Shown: piece by piece, positions 9,059 through 16,257 of the stretch | How the letters are laid out: the number at the start of each line of letters is the position of its first letter | How positions within the stretch are numbered: the stretch's first letter is position 1 | Source of the DNA: an uncultured Phocaeicola sp. | Lineage (GTDB): Bacteria; Bacteroidota; Bacteroidia; Bacteroidales; Bacteroidaceae | Length of the DNA: 64,000 nucleotides | Assembly (NCBI GenBank): GCA_947581855.1 | Contig: CANPVZ010000002.1 | Coordinates: 1 to 64,000, forward strand | Direction: 5' to 3' | Notes under the pieces: model-generated | Told to the model about the DNA's origin: nothing | The model's input: only the letters and a program-made list of their open reading frames with translations | The model's database searches: none | Translations under genes and position numbers: made by a program

Positions 9059-10090
9059 TTATTTTACTTCCTTCATTAAATAAATAAGTGTCGGCAAGTG
9101 ATCGCTGTATCCATTCAGCCAAACGCCGCCCGCATGCGTACGCTGGGGGTAACCTTTATACTTTCCCTCTTGTTGAAAAAGATAGTCCCGCATAAAGACT
9201 TCATTTTTCCAGTATGAAAGTGTTTTGCAATCTTCATTAAGCATATTGCCTGTAAACACTATCTGATCAAATAAATTCCATCTTCCTCTATAACAAAGAG
9301 TTCCTTTTTTTTCTTTCTCCAATGTATTCCACCATGGGTTGTATAAATCATGAACCGCCACTTCTTCCCGCTCCCGTTTGGCTCCCAAGAACAGACTCAT
9401 GCTTTTATCCATCGGATCATCGTTCATATCCCCCATAATGATAACTTTGCAAGAAGGATTATTTTGCACCAGTTCATCCTTCACGGCCCGCACTTGCGCT
9501 CCGGCCCAATTCCGGCACTCGCTTCCTGCCGCACGAGAAGGCCAGTGGCAAACTATAAAATGTACAGGCTCTCCTGCCAGCTTTCCACTCACTACTAAAA
9601 AACCTCGGGTTGCATGGATGGTATCCTTGTTCAAGTAAACATACGGAACTAACTTGCTGGAATCTACTTGAAAAAATTCCGGATTATAGAACAAAGCACA
9701 ATCTATTCCCCGATGATCAGGCCCTTCATAGTGTTCTATCTTATAACCCCTGTCGGCTAAAGCCGGTTGGTTGAGTAAATCTTCCAACACACAACGGTCT
9801 TCCACCTCGGATACGCCAATCACAGCAGGCCCTTCCGGCACTTTATCCACAGCCAGTTCACTAATTACACGGGAGAGATTTTTCAATTTAGCCATATATT
9901 TCATCGTCCCCCATTTATTCCGTCCTTCCGGAAGATATTCATAATCATTCTTACCATCATTATGGATAGTATCAAATAAATTCTCCAAATTATAAAAGGC
10001 TACACCATAAAGAGCCTTGTGCTGCTTTTGGGCATGAGAGAATCCTATCAGGACCCAAAATACCATCATTCCAATAATTGCTTTTTTCAT
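9059..10090 (-). CDS. Secreted endonuclease/exonuclease/phosphatase (EEP) family protein
   Basis: The 343-residue protein has a signal peptide (MKKAIIGMMVFWVLIGFSHA) and then an EEP domain (DNase I / exonuclease III fold). The visible catalytic motifs are YNLENLFDT (Asn), SEVEDR (metal-binding Glu), DHRGIDCALFY, GDMNDDPMDKS (catalytic Asp/Asn) and the terminal YSDHLP (Asp-His). Members cleave nucleic acids or phosphoesters, and the exact substrate here is open. With the signal peptide it acts in the periplasm or outside the cell. The last codons lie in a perfect tandem duplication of 13 bases (9048-9073). One copy holds the stop codon, so the C-terminus is not affected by the second. Confidence 0.85.
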   Translation of the reverse strand: MKKAIIGMMVFWVLIGFSHAQKQHKALYGVAFYNLENLFDTIHNDGKNDYEYLPEGRNKWGTMKYMAKLKNLSRVISELAVDKVPEGPAVIGVSEVEDRCVLEDLLNQPALADRGYKIEHYEGPDHRGIDCALFYNPEFFQVDSSKLVPYVYLNKDTIHATRGFLVVSGKLAGEPVHFIVCHWPSRAAGSECRNWAGAQVRAVKDELVQNNPSCKVIIMGDMNDDPMDKSMSLFLGAKREREEVAVHDLYNPWWNTLEKEKKGTLCYRGRWNLFDQIVFTGNMLNEDCKTLSYWKNEVFMRDYLFQQEGKYKGYPQRTHAGGVWLNGYSDHLPTLIYLMKEVK

Positions 10091-10450
10091 ATTCTGTTCA
10101 TTTTATTATATAATCACACCATCTGCGCTTCAATAAATGCCAACCTGCACTTCGCTAGTAGTTATCAGGAAAATTACTTTTTCTTTTCCACAAGCAAATA
10201 TCTGCAAAAAAATCCATAAAAGTCCTATTCTTAACCGAAATTTCATACCCCTTCGGCTATCTATTCTTCTCCTTATCCCGTATCAATCCATTCTGTCTTC
10301 CTACAGCAGTTAAAAAGCAATCACTTTTTCTTCCGAAAAACTTTTTTATTTCATTCAAAGCCATTATCTTTGCAACCCGAATTAAGTCCATTACACACTT
10401 ATTGTTACCAGCAATAAAATAAAAAGATATAATAATTAAAGAATAAAGCA
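10091..10450 (+). promoter_or_regulatory. Divergent spacer with rpmE2 promoter
   Basis: TATCTTTG at 10365-10372 is a consensus -7 element for the L31 gene, giving a leader of about 70 bases. No gene is convincing in the rest. A 64-codon minus-strand frame here has no coding character. No clear minus-strand promoter for the EEP gene was found. Confidence 0.55.
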
Positions 10451-10705
10451 ATGAAAAAAGGTATTCATCCAGAGAACTATCGTCCGGTAGTATTCAAAGA
10501 TATGTCAAACGGCGATATGTTTTTGTCCCGTTCAACTTGTAACACAAAAGATACAATTGAATTTGAAGGCGAAACTTATCCTTTGGTAAAGCTTGAAATT
10601 TCCAGTACTTCTCATCCGTTCTACACAGGTAAATCTAAATTAGTAGATACCGCAGGACGTGTTGATAAGTTCATGAGCCGTTATGGTAATGCCAGAAAGA
10701 AATAA
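10451..10705 (+). CDS. rpmE2: 50S ribosomal protein L31, type B
   Basis: The 84-residue protein is a component of the large ribosomal subunit. [21 protein letters not shown] and the ending [12 protein letters not shown] are typical. It is the type B form: the four zinc-binding Cys of the CxxC type are absent (a single Cys in STCNTK remains), and the chain has the longer central insertion ([25 protein letters not shown]). In bacteria that keep both forms, type B is favoured under zinc limitation. Here it may be the only copy, which cannot be judged from one window. It is monocistronic with a consensus promoter and a strong terminator. Confidence 0.95.
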   Translation: MKKGIHPENYRPVVFKDMSNGDMFLSRSTCNTKDTIEFEGETYPLVKLEISSTSHPFYTGKSKLVDTAGRVDKFMSRYGNARKK

Positions 10706-10743
10706 TTAAAGGATATATAGATTACTTTAATTAAGGATATTTC

Positions 10744-10780
10744 AAAAAAGCAACTCATTTATGAATGAGTTGCTTTTTTA
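10744..10780 (+). terminator. Terminator of rpmE2
   Basis: GCAACTCATT (10750-10759) pairs with AATGAGTTGC around TATG, followed by TTTTTTA. Confidence 0.85.
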
Positions 10781-11087
10781 TATATCAACCATCTCGATTA
10801 CAATTCAGAAAGAATAGTAACCTTCCGCAAAGTGCCGTCATTTCTCATATCGAAAAAGCGTTAGTGTGATGGCTTTCCCGTTACTACAATACTAACTTCA
10901 ATGTCTCACATTTTACCATGTTGCACCTGAGAACAAGCGACTTATTGTGACAGCAGTATATCTTTCACCCTCTCGGAGCCTCCACATTAAATAATTAAGA
11001 ATTATTTGCCCAACGTTTTCATACTTCAAAGGAAACCACTATATTTGCACCGATAAAAGGACAAATAGTCCTGCACCCAACAATAAT
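10781..11087 (+). promoter_or_regulatory. Spacer with tRNA-Ala promoter
   Basis: TATATTTG at 11040-11047 fits the -7 consensus and lies 41 bases before the tRNA. No open frame or repeat stands out in the rest of the spacer. Confidence 0.4.
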
Positions 11088-11161
11088 GGGGCGTTAGCTC
11101 ATCTGGCTAGAGCGCGACACTGGCAGTGTCGAGGTGATGAGTTCGAGTCTCATACGCTCCA
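11088..11161 (+). tRNA. tRNA-Ala (anticodon GGC)
   Basis: The 74-base gene folds as a standard cloverleaf: acceptor GGGGCGT / ACGCTCC, D stem GCTC / GAGC, anticodon stem CGACA / TGTCG with loop CTGGCAG (anticodon GGC), T stem ATGAG / CTCAT with TTCGAGT, and discriminator A. The third acceptor pair is G-T, the G3:U70 identity element of alanine tRNA. The CCA end is not encoded. Confidence 0.97.
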
Positions 11162-11162
11162 C

Positions 11163-11213
11163 TAAAAAGAAAGTTTCCCGTCAGCAAGTGCCGTTGGAAA
11201 CTTTCTTTTTTAT
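11163..11213 (+). terminator. Terminator of tRNA-Ala
   Basis: AAAGAAAGTTTCC pairs with GGAAACTTTCTTT (stem ends near 11196-11210) and runs into TTTTTTAT. Confidence 0.85.
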
Positions 11214-11519
11214 AGTATTCACTGAAACTGGTTCTAACGGAATAAATGTCCCCCAGGAATAAACAATATACCTAATTTATACGATTATTCAATCTCAGCA
11301 GGAATTTGGCAAGGATAACCGTAAACCCTATCATTAGAAATCATACAGGCTTCAAAGTTTTATCTTTCACAGAAAAGTCCCCTTTTAATCGGTGTTTCCT
11401 GTGAAAGCAAAGCTTCTTTCCCTTCTCGGGAAAAGACGAAACGGATGAACCGGTACCTATCTCTATCAAGAAGAAACTATCTTTTCTTCAGCAGCTATAA
11501 GGGGGGGGAGCCGAACGAG

Positions 11520-11966
11520 GTGCTATACTCTATACGATAGCACTCACTAGTAGGGATCCATAAAGTGGATCTATTTGAGTATCTCACGGAGGTGATTAAC
11601 AGAACAGTAGACTGGCAACCCAACCCACCACTTAAAAAATATAGGGAACTCCTTTCCTGATAGATGGGAAAAGGATAATACCTGAACAAGGCCGTTAGAC
11701 TTTTTATTTTATCATACAAGATAGAATCGAGGAGACGCTTACTTACGTGTAAAGTCTCCGTGAACGATGTGATGGATAGTGATTATAGGTTTCCCTTCAC
11801 AAGAAGAAGCTGAATATTAAAGGCTTATATCAAAACATGAAGTGTGAAACATGGTGTGGGAAACTTTGTATAGGAGTGTGTATGGTGAAGCCGTATTCAA
11901 AGTACCAGAAGATGGGAATCCGAAATTGAGGCTTAGTATCGTAGACACGGGGAGGATTCCCTTCGC
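11520..11966 (+). mobile_element. Probable truncated group II intron (domain I-like RNA), no maturase
   Basis: No protein is encoded here, but the order of short motifs resembles domain I of a lactococcal-type (IIA, mitochondrial-like) group II intron as I remember it. There is a small stem GGATCC..GGATC with a TAAAGT loop at about 11565, then TCACGGAGGTGATTAACAGA, GGCAACCCAACCC, GGGAAC, AATACCTGAACAAGGCC, a strong stem GGAGAC..GTCTCC (about 11730-11760), GTGTGGGAAACTTTGTATAGG, and GGGAATCCGAAATTGAGGC followed by GGGGAGGATTCCC at the 3' end. No reverse-transcriptase frame and no domain V are present, so the element would be a 5' fragment. It lies downstream of the tRNA-Ala terminator. The assignment rests on remembered architecture, not on an alignment. 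Confidence 0.4.
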
Positions 11967-11969
11967 CAG

Positions 11970-12068
11970 GTGACGTATTTAGCGGTGCTAAGTGACGTGT
12001 TTAGCAATGCCAAATGACGTACTTAGTAGTGACAAGTGACGTGTTTAGCAATGCCAAGTGACGTACTT
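11970..12068 (+). repeat. 22-bp tandem repeat array, 4.5 units
   Basis: Units start at 11970, 11992, 12014 and 12036, with a partial fifth from 12058. Each opens with (G/A)TGACGT and continues TTAG..TG.(C/A)AA. Units 2 and 4 are identical, and units 1 and 3 differ from them at several bases, so there is a hint of a 44-bp higher-order period. It directly follows the intron-like fragment. Confidence 0.9.
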
Positions 12069-12100
12069 CATCGACCGACCCACCCCGTTTACGGAAGCCT

Positions 12101-12190
12101 AAGCCGTAGGCCTGTCACTTCTCGAGCCGTAGGCCTACGGATACCCCTAGTGATAAGCCTACGGCTCACCATTAGACAGGCCTACGGCTT
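12101..12190. repeat. Nested inverted-repeat element (GCCGTAGGC family)
   Basis: The outer arms are a perfect 15-bp inverted repeat: AAGCCGTAGGCCTGT (12101-12115) and ACAGGCCTACGGCTT (12176-12190). An inner pair, AGCCGTAGGC (12125-12134) and GCCTACGGCT (12157-12166), repeats the same core, and CCGTAGGCCTACGG at 12127-12140 is itself a palindrome. The 90-base unit can form a long cruciform or RNA hairpin. Confidence 0.85.
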
Positions 12191-12267
12191 GATATTGGCT
12201 TAACTTGTGCAACGATGACGCTCTTTTGAACGGATAAAAACGTAAAAAACAGAGGCATCAACGCACC

Positions 12268-12302
12268 CTATAAAAAAGAGTGACTAAAAAGCCACTCTTC
12301 TT
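12268..12302 (-). terminator. Terminator of the receptor-lipoprotein-nuclease operon
   Basis: On the minus strand AAGAGTG and CACTCTT pair around an 11-base loop and are followed by TTTTTTAT, 30 bases past the nuclease stop. Confidence 0.8.
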
Positions 12303-12329
12303 CATATCAACTATCGAATAAACCTGTTT

Positions 12330-13640
12330 TTAGTTCCATGTCCATAAATTCATATCTACCGACGCCTCAATCTCATCTTCTATCGTATCCGGCAAGTTAC
12401 AGAAGAAATCGTTTCCGGTTTCCTCTTCCAACTTATCTATCGTCACAACAAACTCTTTCAAATCCGCCGAGCTCGAAAGAGCCTCATCGTGCGGAAGCAA
12501 GAATGCAATAGTTTGGTATTGGCCTCCCTTTTCGGCCATAATAGCCATAAAATAATAGGCGGGGCATGCCAAACCATGTGTAGTAAACCCATTATCATCT
12601 GTTTTCGGATACAAGCCGTCACCTCCCTTCCTGGTTCCGGTAAAGCCTTTCAGGAGCTTATTCAGCGTACCCCCTTTAGCTATGTAAACATTATCAAATC
12701 CACCTTTACTTACCGAATAACCCCAACTCTGTACCAAAGCTTCCAACTTCATCCATATGCCTCCATTAAACGAACCCATCTGCGGACTCATATTACTGTA
12801 GTAGAATGTCTGGATATTGGCAGCTTGCAAATACTGACGATCCTCCGAAGCACAAAGATGGCCTTTATCAAACCCGTCTTTCTTGTGGCTGCTCTCTCCT
12901 ACCCGCATATTCTCGGGAAGTAGTTCATCTTCCGGCCACACAAAACCGGAAATCACCTTATCCGCGCGACCGACTCCGTTATCCCATCCGGTTACCTTAT
13001 TAAATGAGAAAGCCACCCACTGGGCGTGTTTCATAGCATCATTCCACTCTATCGCCAAATTCAATACTTCTTCACCATCTACCGTCACTTTATGCGGTGC
13101 ATACGCATTCGCAACATTCCGACGCGGCATTTCAAATTCCATTACCGAAGTATCTCCATCTATCGGCTGATTGGCATTCTCATTAGGCGACACTTCCTGC
13201 TTTAGCAAAGCATATTCCAATGTTACTTCACTGCCTTCTACCCGGACTATACGAAGTTTCACATAAACATTCTTATAAATATCGCTGAAACGAGCCACAT
13301 ATAGAGCGTTTTCCACAATGGAAGCCACGGACTCATATCCGTCAACAGGCACCTCTGTCACCTCATCCAGACGCTCAGCTTGCACTTTGGCATAACTATA
13401 TGCCCGTCCGGACAAACTAGTATTTTCTATATAAATAGGAGCCTCCAAATCGAACGGTTTGAGCACGTTGTCACCATAAGAAAATTGTTCGTGTCCATAC
13501 CCTTTCAACACAAAATTGTAAGAACCGTCCTCGGTTGTATATTCATATTGCGCCTGTCCGTCCGAGTCATCATCACAAGCTGTAGCCACCCAACCTATAC
13601 AGAGTAGCCAAAGAGACAGTTTAAATAAATTTTTGTTCAT
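12330..13640 (-). CDS. Surface lipoprotein with DNA/RNA non-specific endonuclease domain
   Basis: The 436-residue lipoprotein has lipobox ATAC with lipidated Cys22 followed by DDDSD, an acidic stretch like the signals that export Bacteroidota lipoproteins to the cell surface. Residues about 30-175 form a beta-rich N-terminal module of unknown role. Residues about 190-430 are a beta-beta-alpha-metal nuclease of the NUC1 / Serratia nuclease family. The usual DRGH motif reads DKGH (Asp258-His261, His261 the general base), and NMSPQ with Asn283 is the metal-binding motif, followed by FNGGIWMKLE. Such enzymes cut DNA and RNA without sequence preference. It is the last gene of a minus-strand unit behind a TonB-dependent receptor and a large lipoprotein, separated from the latter by 96 bases with a terminator-like hairpin. 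Nuclease function is inferred from the motifs. Confidence 0.88.
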   Translation of the reverse strand: MNKNLFKLSLWLLCIGWVATACDDDSDGQAQYEYTTEDGSYNFVLKGYGHEQFSYGDNVLKPFDLEAPIYIENTSLSGRAYSYAKVQAERLDEVTEVPVDGYESVASIVENALYVARFSDIYKNVYVKLRIVRVEGSEVTLEYALLKQEVSPNENANQPIDGDTSVMEFEMPRRNVANAYAPHKVTVDGEEVLNLAIEWNDAMKHAQWVAFSFNKVTGWDNGVGRADKVISGFVWPEDELLPENMRVGESSHKKDGFDKGHLCASEDRQYLQAANIQTFYYSNMSPQMGSFNGGIWMKLEALVQSWGYSVSKGGFDNVYIAKGGTLNKLLKGFTGTRKGGDGLYPKTDDNGFTTHGLACPAYYFMAIMAEKGGQYQTIAFLLPHDEALSSSADLKEFVVTIDKLEEETGNDFFCNLPDTIEDEIEASVDMNLWTWN

Positions 13641-13654
13641 CTTACTCTATTATT

Positions 13655-13700
13655 ATTTGAAAAAATATCACCCTCCAAGAGGTTCCCTCGAAGGGTGAAT
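13655..13700 (-). terminator. Hairpin terminator or attenuator between lipoprotein and nuclease genes
   Basis: TCACCCT (13668-13674) and AGGGTGA (13692-13698) pair. Read on the minus strand the stem is followed by TATTTTTT. It could reduce read-through into the nuclease gene. Confidence 0.6.
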
Positions 13701-13736
13701 CCTATAATCAAGCAATTCTTAGATAATACTTTCTTT

Positions 13737-16244
13737 TTACTCGCTGCGTTCGGCTACCGAGAAATTCTTTATTTCCCATGTACCGGCACCACTATCCGTA
13801 CTTGTGTATTTCAGTGCGATACGAATGGTTTCACCATTAAACTCGCTCAAATCAGCCTGTCCGACATTGACAAAATTCCAACTGTCGCCCGCCGCACGGG
13901 TATCCAGCGTTAATTTAGTCCATGTACAAGCCGAGACATCCGGATTCTCTTCATTATACTTATCGGCATCCTTCGTTACCCAAACCGTGAACATAGCGTC
14001 CACCTTACCTTCTCCCATTTTGTTGGCTGCTTCCTCAAACGTAACAACCGGCGCTTCGGATTCTTCTAAGAAGATAGCCGGAGAAACTAACCACGACTCT
14101 GCCTCATTGGTTTTATTATTAGCATACGCAGAGCCTTTCCAACCATACTCGCTTGTATTGGTCCATACATAACTGAGTCCGCTCAAAACGATATCACATT
14201 TTGTGAATCCACCTTCATCTCCCCTCAGGGTGTTTTCGTAGTACGAATTGGCGCCTGCCACCCATTTGCCGTTCTCCATAGCAAAGTTCAGCTTCTTCGT
14301 CACTACCGAGGTAACCTCTTTCCACACACCGGAAGCGTATTTGTATTCATCCACTTCTATCTTATTATCAGTATTTGTATAGGCCACAGCCATTACGGTT
14401 CCATTGGTTGCATACGGATAGTTCTGAGCCAGGAAAGTAGGAATCTGTGTTTCCGGTTTCATCAAATAATCGGCCCCGATTTGCTCATATGTAACCGGAT
14501 CGACAGCTACTAGAGTAGCGCCTTCGGGTTTGTAAACTTCCCAAGCACTGTTGTTACTGTTATAAGCATAAATAACAGCTTTATTTGCCTGTACTTCACC
14601 ATTAGCACGAACAGCTTTCATAGCATACGAAGCGGAAGACGCACCATCGATTTCACTTTGCGTCATGGCTTTAAACAAGCATACGTCCCAATAATTCACT
14701 TTTTCTTTTACAGCTACATCCCATATTTCCCACGTAGAAGCACTGGCTTCCGTACTTACATATTTGAAAGCAATATAGATTTTCTGCCCTTTATAAGCCG
14801 ACAAATCCGCTTCGGGATAAGCCTTACTCCAGCTTGTGCCGGAAGCTCTGTCTTCCGAAACCAATTTATTCCAAGTAGCTGTTTTAACATCTTCCGCATA
14901 ATCCGTAGAAACATAAACTGCCAAATCATCTACAGTTTGTCCTGTTCCAAGCTTATTCAAGCATTCCGCCCAAGATAAAAACGGAGCTTTTCCTTCCGTT
15001 AAATCAATTTCCGGAGAAACAAGGTAAGACTCAGAAATTTTACAACTACCTCCTACAAATGCCGACCCTTTCCAATATTTATTATTCTCATCCACTTTCC
15101 ATACATAAGTGGAACCATCCGGTAACTGCACATCCTTTATGACAAACTTTGTAGTAGCCGAAGCGCTGCAATCATCCTCAAAATATGTTTTTCCTTCGTA
15201 CGTTTTTTTCGGATAAGCACCATAACTATAACTATCATTATATAAGTTCAGCTTTACCGCCTTATCCTTTTCTATATTTGTTATTCCTACTGTACCGTCA
15301 GCATTAGAAACGAAGCTCCATTCACCGCCATTTTGAGGTAAAGACATGGTTCTATTGAAACTATTATACGTACCCGACATATACAGGTAATAACCTCCAT
15401 GATCTTTCAACGTAAATCCGTCCGTACCTTTCTCCACAACCAGCTCATCAGCTTCTCCGTCGGCAAAGGTCACCATGCCGTCCGTCAAGGTAAGAGGCTG
15501 TTTGGGATAAAAATAACCATAATCTTTTGTCCATGAGCCCGTATTACCGAAAGCATAGTAATTACCATCGTTAGCTATCGCTGCCATCACATATCGTCCA
15601 CCCTCTTCGGCCATTGCCTTTACCGGAACATAAGCCACGATTTCCTCCTGACCTCCGCCTCCAATACTAGGCTCCACATCATCATACGCATAATTCACCA
15701 ACACTTTATCTCCATCGACAGCATCCGAATAAGCATCTTTCAATACAGCATCCATTTTAGCTACACTATTAGGAGTAAGATACAACACTTTTTTTGCCTC
15801 ACCCCATACTGCTTTATAGTCGTTTTCCGTCAGAGTATACGACTTTATATCAGCAGTTTCTTCCAAGTATGCAGACGGCGTACGATACTCATTATAACTC
15901 ACTTTAATACGCGATCCATCCGTAGCTTCGGGATAACGTGTTTCCAACCAAGCAGGAATGTAATCTGCCGCCGGCGCATCTATTGTAAAGTACTTATTCT
16001 CCTTTACCGCAGCCAAAGCTTCCACATAATTTCCACCACCCTGATCCTGCTTCACCACAGCCAAATTCTGATTCACTTCCAGCTCCGAAATAGTGGTATA
16101 ATCACTACCGCTTAAAGATACTTCCAGTTCCTTTTCATCTTTAATTCCGTTCTCATCCAAGAAATGGAATTGGTCATTGTAATCATCACAAGCAGCCAAC
16201 ACCCCCATCAAGGCAAATACCGGCACTATATATTTTATCTTCAT
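13737..16244 (-). CDS. Large surface lipoprotein with two jelly-roll-like (choice-of-anchor J type) domains
   Basis: The 835-residue protein has lipobox LAAC (Cys19) followed by DD, as expected for a surface-exposed lipoprotein. Two regions are clear internal copies: about 455-605 and about 690-833 both run VW...GWKGSA(F/Y), SWLVSPAI or SYLVSPEIDL, E..NK(L/M)G.G, ADLS...G..I.IA.KY.ST....TWEI. This pattern, ending in S.STWEI, is seen in secreted Bacteroidota proteins called choice-of-anchor J and is a sugar- or ligand-binding jelly-roll type fold. The N-terminal half has repeated strands such as YPEATDGSRIKVSYNEY and a similar YPYATNGTVMAVAYTN later. It starts 13 bases after the TonB-dependent receptor stop, so it likely works as its surface partner. 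The ligand is unknown, and the neighbouring nuclease suggests nucleic acid. Confidence 0.75.
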   Translation of the reverse strand: MKIKYIVPVFALMGVLAACDDYNDQFHFLDENGIKDEKELEVSLSGSDYTTISELEVNQNLAVVKQDQGGGNYVEALAAVKENKYFTIDAPAADYIPAWLETRYPEATDGSRIKVSYNEYRTPSAYLEETADIKSYTLTENDYKAVWGEAKKVLYLTPNSVAKMDAVLKDAYSDAVDGDKVLVNYAYDDVEPSIGGGGQEEIVAYVPVKAMAEEGGRYVMAAIANDGNYYAFGNTGSWTKDYGYFYPKQPLTLTDGMVTFADGEADELVVEKGTDGFTLKDHGGYYLYMSGTYNSFNRTMSLPQNGGEWSFVSNADGTVGITNIEKDKAVKLNLYNDSYSYGAYPKKTYEGKTYFEDDCSASATTKFVIKDVQLPDGSTYVWKVDENNKYWKGSAFVGGSCKISESYLVSPEIDLTEGKAPFLSWAECLNKLGTGQTVDDLAVYVSTDYAEDVKTATWNKLVSEDRASGTSWSKAYPEADLSAYKGQKIYIAFKYVSTEASASTWEIWDVAVKEKVNYWDVCLFKAMTQSEIDGASSASYAMKAVRANGEVQANKAVIYAYNSNNSAWEVYKPEGATLVAVDPVTYEQIGADYLMKPETQIPTFLAQNYPYATNGTVMAVAYTNTDNKIEVDEYKYASGVWKEVTSVVTKKLNFAMENGKWVAGANSYYENTLRGDEGGFTKCDIVLSGLSYVWTNTSEYGWKGSAYANNKTNEAESWLVSPAIFLEESEAPVVTFEEAANKMGEGKVDAMFTVWVTKDADKYNEENPDVSACTWTKLTLDTRAAGDSWNFVNVGQADLSEFNGETIRIALKYTSTDSGAGTWEIKNFSVAERSE

Positions 16245-16257
16245 AGTTTTCTTATTT

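Noticed and set aside
11495-11719. A 74-codon minus-strand frame in the intron-like region
   Set aside because: It lies within the structured RNA-like fragment, has no recognisable domain or ribosome binding site, and starts with the G8 tract in its 3' part.
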